Source: Ceratothoa steindachneri (lineage: Eukaryota > Arthropoda > Malacostraca > Isopoda > Cymothoidae). Taken from it: 64,000 nucleotides of DNA. The notes beneath the pieces are model-generated. The model ran no database searches. It was not told the DNA's origin and saw only the letters and a list, made by a program, of their open reading frames with translations. Position 1 is the first letter of the stretch; every line of letters begins with the position of its first letter. A program made the translations under genes and the position numbers. The stretch spans positions 84,852,777-84,916,776 of the forward strand of contig OZ018337.1 in NCBI GenBank assembly GCA_963969495.1, written 5' to 3'. Shown here piece by piece: positions 57,091-64,000 of the stretch.

Positions 57091-58739
57091 TGGATGAATT
57101 TATTGCCAATTATCAGCCATTTTTCGAAGCAATATCCTGGAAATTGAAGGGATTCCATTTTCCGATGGTTATTAAAGACCATTTTCAAGAGACATTTAAT
57201 AATGGGAATGAAATTTTAACAGCTTTAAAATGATCCGTTTTATTAGGGTGAAACGTTTTATTGGAATTCACATCCACTTTAACGACTTTCAATCGTTCCT
57301 TTAAAATTGTAAGGAAATCTTTCTGACTTCTTTCTCTCTCTATCGTGGCAATTCATCACGAATGGAATAGGAGTTATATCCAAAGTCCTTTTAATTAATT
57401 ATATTACAATGATAAATCGGATGAAGTTATGAGTATTAAATTAGCGTATACGTGTATATATCCAGATGCCATATCTTAAAAATTTGGGTGAGTAGGGCTT
57501 TTTTACAGATTTGAGTAAGATTCCTATTTGCTATCGTGAATTTATCGATGAAGACATTTTAAAATATTAACTAACAAAATAAAATTTTAATACGAATCAT
57601 TTTAGTCAATTATTTTTGCACGTTAAGTTTGGAAGTGATTTCTTGAAAAAAAGTGTCTTTCCACCAATTGATATTTTAAGCTTCCCTTAAAATAAAAACG
57701 TATTTGGTTTGGAAAAGTTTTAAAATAATTTAATTTTAATAATAGAAAAGAGTAGGATTCTGTCAGAAATAAAATGGGAGCTCTGAAGTTGAATTAGTGC
57801 CGTTTTCCATCATAGATGCGTTTATCTATCTAAAAAATCAAGGAGATACCTAAAATTAGACTTCGTAATAATGAAGTGAAGACCAAAGAATGTACGACAA
57901 TGGAGGACAACAATTGCCTACCCTTGAGGGACACATAGTTAAATGTTAGATTTGAATTTGTGTTAATTCGTATGTCCTAGAAAATAAAGAAATACAGAAC
58001 TTTTAAGAAGATTTTGCCCTACATTTCCTAGGTTGAGCGTTAAACTAATTAGCTAACATAAAATATGTTAAAGCAAATTTGAAATAAGTGTTATAAATAT
58101 TATTATGTTCATAAGTATAAAATCTAACCTAACTTTAACGAAGCTAACTCATTTAGTTGAAATTTAGTTCCCTACACAAAGCCACTTTTGATCCCCCAAA
58201 ATATTCGTACCCAAACATTATATTAAAATTTTCCCAGATTTCAGGAACCTTTTATGCAAGCTAAAGAACTTTGGTGAGCGAGAATCATGGAATGGACTAA
58301 ATTTCAAATACTAAAGACACTAGAAGCACATAATTTTATATACAGCATTTTTACGATTATATTTTAAATTTATATGCATCAAAATATGACACAGATTTGC
58401 AGTCACACAACTAGTTTCAGTAACCTGGCTATTATAGTTTAGACTAGGCAGAATTAGTCGAGAAGTTCTATCAATCTTTTATTCGGCACATCGACCTCAA
58501 CACTCTTATTCTACAAGCAATCATCATGGTAAAGTTGGTGAAATGACATTTGATATCAAATAGAGAATAATTTCAAATTTATAATCTAAGAAGATTACTA
58601 GAAAATTTCAGAAGAATTTGGCTAAAGATGCTGTGTGTAATTAATCTCCTTTCTTCGAGTCATCCTCCCTAAATTGGAATTCCCACCATTCGAGGGTTCC
58701 TTACTTCTTGTAAAAATGATCTAAGTATGCTTAGACTGG
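57091..58739. other. No gene recognised (right arm)
   Basis: Mirror of 6385-8033; nothing recognised. Confidence 0.6.
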
Positions 58740-59460
58740 AGGTAAATGATCATTTATTCGAGGAAGGACTAAAATAAGGTGGAACAGTCGACAATACGAT
58801 GCATAAAGCCAAACTGCTTGGGCGTCGTTGCAGAAAGACACCTTCATTAAAAAACATTCATTTAAATGCCCATCTGAAGTACGCCAATGATCATTTGAAG
58901 AATACATTAGATTTTTACCTCTTTTTTATGGTCTGATGAAATAAAGATTAAGTTCTTTAGTGCAAATAATGTCCTGTATGTTTTGCGTAATAGTAAGGAA
59001 ACAACTCTCAAATAAAAAACGTCGTTTCCACAGTAAAACATGGAGGTGGATTTATTATCTTTTCGGTCAATTTCTGTGCAACAGTCGGTGTTCAAAAGTC
59101 ATCACTTTAAAGCAAGGAGGAATAAAGAATACTACAGAGGAGGTTCTTTAAGATTATTTAAGGAGTGCTGCTCACAAGTATGACCAAGGAAGAAGATGGT
59201 TCTTTCAAAATGACTAAACCCACAAATACACATCGAGAAGGTTTTCATTCTAATTAAATGAAGCTAGAATAAATATATTGTAATGAATATCGTAGTTATC
59301 TGACATTAACTAGTGAGATATTTTATGTCATGAGCTGAAGGCCCCCGTCTATGCAAGAGGCAACACAACACCGACCAAATAGGAAAGTTTTACAAAGAAA
59401 AGTTGGACAAAATTCCATCGCAAGTGACTTAGAACCAAATCAAAAACTATAATAATCGTC
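58740..59460 (+). pseudogene. Tc1-like transposase remnant (right copy)
   Basis: Translating across frames gives an ordered series of Tc1-family blocks. HKAKLLGRRCRKTPSL and HLNAHLKYANDHL match the segment before the catalytic core. A WSDE-like stretch follows near 58930, then VLYVLRN, then KHGGGFI near 59040 (the family's conserved KHGGGS block). A weak match to the D-PKHT region lies near 59210 and a basic C-terminal piece (KVLQRKVGQN) near 59400. At least three frame changes and several stops make it long dead. Terminal inverted repeats were not found. Confidence 0.72.
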
Positions 59461-61261
59461 TGGTTTGTAAATTAAGAAAATTGGTTATATTAATGACAAT
59501 TTAGTAGTAAATTGAATTAGGACTGAATATTTCTTGATTACCTTTTTTAATAATGTTTTATTATTCTTTTACTCATATAACTTGTTTGAAATTGTAGCTC
59601 TGTTTAATAATACATTCGTCTCAAAGCCACAAAATTTCGCTTCTTTAAAGAAATATTTCCTGAATTATGCAGCAAAAATTATGGCATTAGCACAGGTATG
59701 AATAATTGGTGCAGCAAGTGTAATGCGGTGAAATTAAAAGAAAGTGGCAGTAAATAAATAATACAGACAAAAAGAAGCAGTGTACGTAACCGAGAATAAA
59801 AATACATCAACAGGATTAATTAATCGCTTATTTTGAACAAATCACTTTTAATATATACTCATATTATTCTATAATGAAGATACGGGGGTAAAACACCTAA
59901 TATAATAATAATAATAATTCTATTATTAATAAAGGCAATTTATCAATTGAATAATTGATAAGCAAACTATCCAGAACCAAATGTATAATAAAACAAGTCT
60001 TATCTGCTACTGGAAAGTCGGGAAGCTGATAATTACTCAAAGAGGGGATAGGAAAACAAAGGTTACCATGGATAAAATGACAATTTTAGGGGGTAATTGA
60101 GGAATATGGAATTGATAGGAGAAGTACCGTTGTATGAAATATTTCCGTTACTATCAACTTATGTAATTTTACATCGTAACAAAAAAAAATCATCCGGCAA
60201 CACTGGACCAAGACTAGAGCCACACACATTCTGTCCATCCTGAAAGTCCTGTTATTGCTCTAAGAAGCGTTGGCGCTAGTCATGTTTTACCACAATAATT
60301 TAGTGTTTTCAATTAATGCAAATTTCGTGATCATGTGGTTTTTAATATAAAGCTCGTAGTTTTAATTCGATTTTGTGATTTTTGTGAACGAATTTGTGCT
60401 TTTAATTTGCAACAACATGTAGTAACATTATCTCGAAAATAAGCCTATTTTAAAGTTGCATTGCATGGAAAGATTAAATCTTGCTTATATTTGAACTATC
60501 CTTTATAAAATAACTAAGTTTTTGTAATAGGTTTCTGTTAGGGGGTTTTATTGTCTTTACAGTACCCATAGTAGTGACGCGGCATGTTTTATAAGGGATT
60601 TATAAATTTGAAATACAGGTAGTTGCCATTCAGTGGAGAGGTATAAGATTTTCTGAAATGTTATTTTCTATTTTTTATCGAACTGGCAAAAAATCTTATT
60701 TCTGGAGCTCTTTCTTTATTTAAAATTTTTGCATTTGGCATTTTGGGAGCTGCCAATGTTGGTCATGTCAATTCAATATTCGTTTGGATGATGCGTTGCA
60801 CGTTTGGTTACACGGGTTGATACAATGTGTCTACAAAGACCTAAAAATCCTAAAAGTCTCAATATTGTTTTCTTGTATACATAAAATAAAGAAAAATAAT
60901 AATTTACATAAATGATAAAATAAAAAAATACATACTGCAGTTGTGAGAAACTTCAGCAGTTTTTGATCAGTATGAAATAGTCCTAAAAATTTCCGCAGAA
61001 CCTGGATTTTCTTAGGGACTATCAGTACCCTTTTGAAATTGTTCTTGAAGCATTATTGTGTCTGCTTTAGCGGATATTAGATGTACCTTTTTACTCTTGC
61101 ACCAACATTTCCTCATTACCATTCAATGGTTCTATTTCATGTTACAATAACATGTAAAACCATCAACAATTTTTAGTACATTTCTTCCGGATATTACCAA
61201 TCTTGAATCTTACAAATAAAATTTTATTTTTAACCCCCAAATGTCATCAGACAGAAAAAAA
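59461..61261. other. No gene recognised (right arm)
   Basis: Mirror of 3863-5663. Simple A/T tracts and short trinucleotide runs only. Confidence 0.6.
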
Positions 61262-62490
61262 ATGTATCAAGCGGAGTTTTCTGAAATATGAGTTCACGGA
61301 AATAAGTGATCGAGAACAACAGAAGTCACAAGGTGTTGTGTGTAAGATGGTACTTCGGGTTGAGTCCTTGAAAAAATTTTAGTTGAAAAAGCACCTGGAC
61401 AATGTTCATCCTGATTTCTCGTCCAAAACCACTGGCTAATTTTGAGAACTGGGAGTTAGGAATGGCAAAGCAACGGCTGAAAAACATGACGAATTGTACA
61501 TTTGATCAAAGGTCAGAAGTACAAGCAAGCCTTGAGGTGGCTTGGAGAGTTGCAAGAAGTAAAAGGCCTCAAAGCAATCGCAAAGGAATTAGTCAAGCCC
61601 GTTCCGCTGAAACTTGTGGAAACTATGTGTGGCAAGGAGCAATCCAACGGAATTGACGCAGTTGCTTTATCCACCAAAAGTGTGAAAGATCGAATTTCTA
61701 TGATGGTCGAGAACATCCGAAATCAAATAATGTCTGTAATTAAAACAAGTGAAGATTTCGCCCTTCAGTTGGATAAGACAACTGATACAAGTTGCGAAGC
61801 TCAGCTGATGGTATATGACAGATGCAGGGGTGAAGGAACTATCGAGAAAGAAATGCTACTGAGCGCTTCTCTTGAACTAGGAACTCGCGGAGTGGATGTC
61901 TTTGAAAAAGTGAATTCGTTTTTCAATCTTCCCAAAGTTGGCTTGGAATGGGATAATTGTGTGAGATATTTAACGGATGGAGCTCCGGCAATGCTCGAAT
62001 GCTTAAATGGTTTGGTTGCGCTCGTGAAAAAAACAGAATTAAATATAATGATAGTCACCTTATGTTTAATCGCCAAGCTTTGGTTGTGCAATGGCTTGAG
62101 TCGTAACTTGAAGAGGTGTTGAATCAGGAGATTAAAGTAAAAGATTTTATAAGAGCGGATGAATTGAGCTCCCGACTATTCCGAGACTTCTGTGAAGGTT
62201 TGTAGGCTCAATTTTCTACCATCTTGTTGCATTCAGAGGCTAGTTGGCTATCCCTTAGAAATGTTCTTAAACTAGTATGGATTCTGAAAGACGAAATTGA
62301 GAGCTTTCTTCTTGAAAAAAAAGGTCTTGGACAGCATTTGGAGATTCGAAATGGCCTGTACTTTTTACTTACTTGGTCGATATCTTCGAATTTAGGAATT
62401 CTCGGAACAAGGAACTGCAAGGGAAACAAATTGACATCATCTCAGCAGGTGTAAAATCACTGAATTCAACCCAAAAATTAAGCTGTAGCT
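61262..62490 (+). pseudogene. hAT-family transposase with BED finger (right copy, broken)
   Basis: A cut-and-paste transposase of the hAT superfamily, closest in style to the ZBED5/FAM200 group. A degenerate BED zinc finger lies near 61320-61420 (GVVC followed by LKKHLDNVHPDF, giving the terminal H-x4-H; one expected cysteine is lost). An RVARSKRPQS block follows near 61550, then a frameshift into the 206-codon ORF at 61502-62122 with LQLDKTTDTS and TDGAPAML, which carry the first two catalytic Asp positions. After its stop, a further segment at 62224-62454 (HSEASWLS, then DEIESFL) matches the C-terminal half of the family. Several stops and frameshifts make it non-functional. I did not find matching terminal inverted repeats. 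Confidence 0.87.
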
Positions 62491-62861
62491 CAAGAAGGCT
62501 GAACAAATAAAAATATATACTTTCCCAACCTTGGGAGAATTTGTGGAAGACTCAGACGTTGTGTTCGGTGATGTCAAATTTATTATGATCAGTCCTGACC
62601 TCAAAAACGCCACGTCTTGACGAAATTATGGGGACTAAGGTCTTTGTGGGTGTTTTGTTTCAAATAAAATTTTTGGAGAGTAGTGTATTACTTTAATATT
62701 TTTGTTTATTATTTAATTAATTACCATCAACTATCTTACAGCTGTATTAAAGTGGATAAAAATTATTATTTCTTTGAAGAAATTAACTAAATGGTTGCAC
62801 TACTCTTTCAACTGAAAAATCTCAGATGAAGCAATATTTTAGTTATGGGGTAACGAGGACT

Positions 62862-62911
62862 CCAGACGAAGCAAATTTGGGTAATGACCGAAACTAGTTG
62901 CCGAACGCGTT
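62862..62911 (+). other. Hairpin/CGAAAC-type transposon terminus (right)
   Basis: Mirror of 2213-2262, containing GACGAAGC and GACCGAAAC. See that entry for the basis. The RT-RNase H element at 48053-50159 ends in a comparable hairpin-plus-CGAAAC block. Confidence 0.3.
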
Positions 62912-63065
62912 CTTAAATAGTCATAAATTCAAAAAAGCTCCTTACTTCATTTCTAGTCTTACCAAGTACTAGCTGTTCTAAGATATAGATTTCCTGAAGG
63001 AAAGTGACATATAAGGAAATCGCAGTTGACTCGATTTGATTAGCTTCGCTAGAGTTAATGCTTGA

Positions 63066-63311
63066 GGGATCTCCTCATCCTCCTCGACTCCTAGCGAGAA
63101 TTTGAACGCTTTTAATTCTTCCAATGATTGCTTCCAAGTAATAGCAAGAGTGATGGTCAATTTGTGCATAGGACCTTTACATATAGTCCATAAGTTATTC
63201 TTTAATAAAACTTTTATGATTGATAGACATTCAAAGCTGTATAAAAGTTTTGTTAGTTGCGAAAGAGATGGATACGAGATCAAGAAACGACAGAAAGTGA
63301 TAATAGAGTGA
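63066..63311 (+). CDS. Unidentified ORF remnant (right copy)
   Basis: Mirror of 1813-2058 with the same predicted residues from the serine run to the stop. The frame opens just after a TGA and has no ATG early on. It lies about 600 bases downstream of the hAT transposase and on the same strand, but no link between them is shown. Function unknown. Confidence 0.25.
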   Translation, partial: GISSSSSTPSENLNAFNSSNDCFQVIARVMVNLCIGPLHIVHKLFFNKTFMIDRHSKLYKSFVSCERDGYEIKKRQKVIIE

Positions 63312-64000
63312 TTGATTCTGCTACTGATCTAGGGGGAAATTTGGGAAATTTCAGGTGAATAGATGATCAAAATCTCTTCCACCAATTTATAGGAACTATC
63401 ATTAAACATAGAGTGAAATCGTACGTATAATATATAGAAAAGAAGTAAAGAATGAATTCTAACACTATATTTATTTCTATGGTCTTTAAGAGATTAGTCT
63501 TTAAAAATGGGTAATTCCTCCTTAATACATACACCTTTCTCCATGAAACTTGGACCCCATGGGTAACAAAACTTAGTAAACTTGTTATTCTTCCCTAAAA
63601 ATTTTCCTCTTTTGATTTAATATACATATTCCTTAAAGATGAAAATTAGCCATGGCCTTTCTAAGAACAACATATTTTTATTCGTTCTGACATCTTCACA
63701 ACTCTCGAGGTACATTTGAACAAGGAATTATGAGAGTCATATTATCAAATATGGAAAATTTTTCCCTACGCTGAAATCCTTTAAGGGAATTTAGCGACCC
63801 CATTTTATTATTATCCATCAGATCATGGTATCAAATTTGGCTTTGCATTTCCAAATTTAAGACGGCTTTTGAGTTCCTAATTACACAAATATTCATTTCC
63901 GGCACTATTTTTCTTAATAGGCTGCGTTGAAATTCTAAGTGGGCCTAAAGAGTAGAATGAAGATATAAAAGAAACAACAATAAATTAACAGGCGAATGAT

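Larger units (their letters stand above)
35752..64000 (-). repeat. Right arm of the giant palindrome
   Basis: This is the reverse-complement partner of 1124-29366. It runs to the last base of the window: the final 12 bases pair with 1124-1135, so the arm is cut by the window edge. It carries the same nested transposons in the same relative order. Small differences from the left arm include two extra bases in a (GT)n run, one extra G in a homopolymer and scattered substitutions. Confidence 0.97.

Noticed and set aside
1124..64000. Simple sequencing fold-back (missed-adapter) artefact
   Set aside because: Length differences in repeats, clustered substitutions in one patch and a 6.4 kb spacer with an older diverged inverted repeat are not expected from one molecule read twice. 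Haplotype misjoining is not excluded and is kept as the main alternative.
1..64000. CRISPR arrays, operons or other prokaryotic systems
   Set aside because: No short regularly spaced repeats, no operon-like gene density and no ribosome-binding pattern; all coding remnants are eukaryotic transposon families.

Overview
The window is AT-rich, gene-poor eukaryotic DNA packed with decayed transposable elements. The mixture (Maverick/Polinton, hAT, Tc1/mariner, Helitron, a CR1/L2-type LINE and an RT-RNase H element) fits an invertebrate, probably an arthropod. A crustacean such as a copepod is my guess, not something the sequence proves. I see no clear single-copy host gene, tRNA, rRNA or CRISPR array.

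The dominant structure is a giant palindrome. Bases 1124-29366 reappear almost unchanged, in reverse complement, as 35752-64000. Paired coordinates add up to 65117-65124 along the full 28.2 kb, so the arms differ by only a few bases of net indel. The right arm runs off the window, so the true outer end is not visible. Between the arms lies a 6.4 kb spacer. Its outer parts (29367 to about 30690; about 32880-33735 plus 35408-35751) are themselves an inverted repeat, much more diverged but in the same alignment register as the arms. About 1.7 kb (33736-35407) is present only on the right side.

Reading the right arm outward from the spacer: about 5.5 kb with nothing recognised; a Helitron helicase remnant with a 3' hairpin and an AT-rich palindrome (41290-42523); 2.6 kb with nothing recognised; tandemly duplicated mariner transposase fragments (45118-45862, minus strand); then a decayed Maverick with packaging ATPase (45877), a solo-LTR-like element (46849), integrase (47545-50525), a capsid-type gene (50592), a small structural-type gene (51417), a second capsid-type gene (51872) and an adenain-like protease (52650). 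The integrase is split by a GC-rich element carrying an intact RT-RNase H ORF (48189-49862). Farther out come a G-quadruplex/poly-G/(GT)n cluster (53655-53826), a Cys-rich ORF (54366), a LINE (55501-57090), a Tc1 transposase remnant (58740), a BED-finger hAT transposase (61262) and an unidentified ORF (63066). The left arm carries the same items in mirror order on the opposite strand.

Nearly all coding remnants are broken by stops and frameshifts, and the arms share most of those lesions, so decay came before the arms were duplicated or last homogenised. The RT-RNase H ORF is the exception: it is open in both arms and differs by one residue. One patch (about 8.1-10.43 kb, mirrored at 54.69-57.0 kb) is clearly more diverged than the rest of the arms. 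Together with the continuous register across the arm/spacer boundary, this suggests arms kept alike by gene conversion. A head-to-head join of two haplotypes in assembly remains possible and must be excluded with spanning reads.
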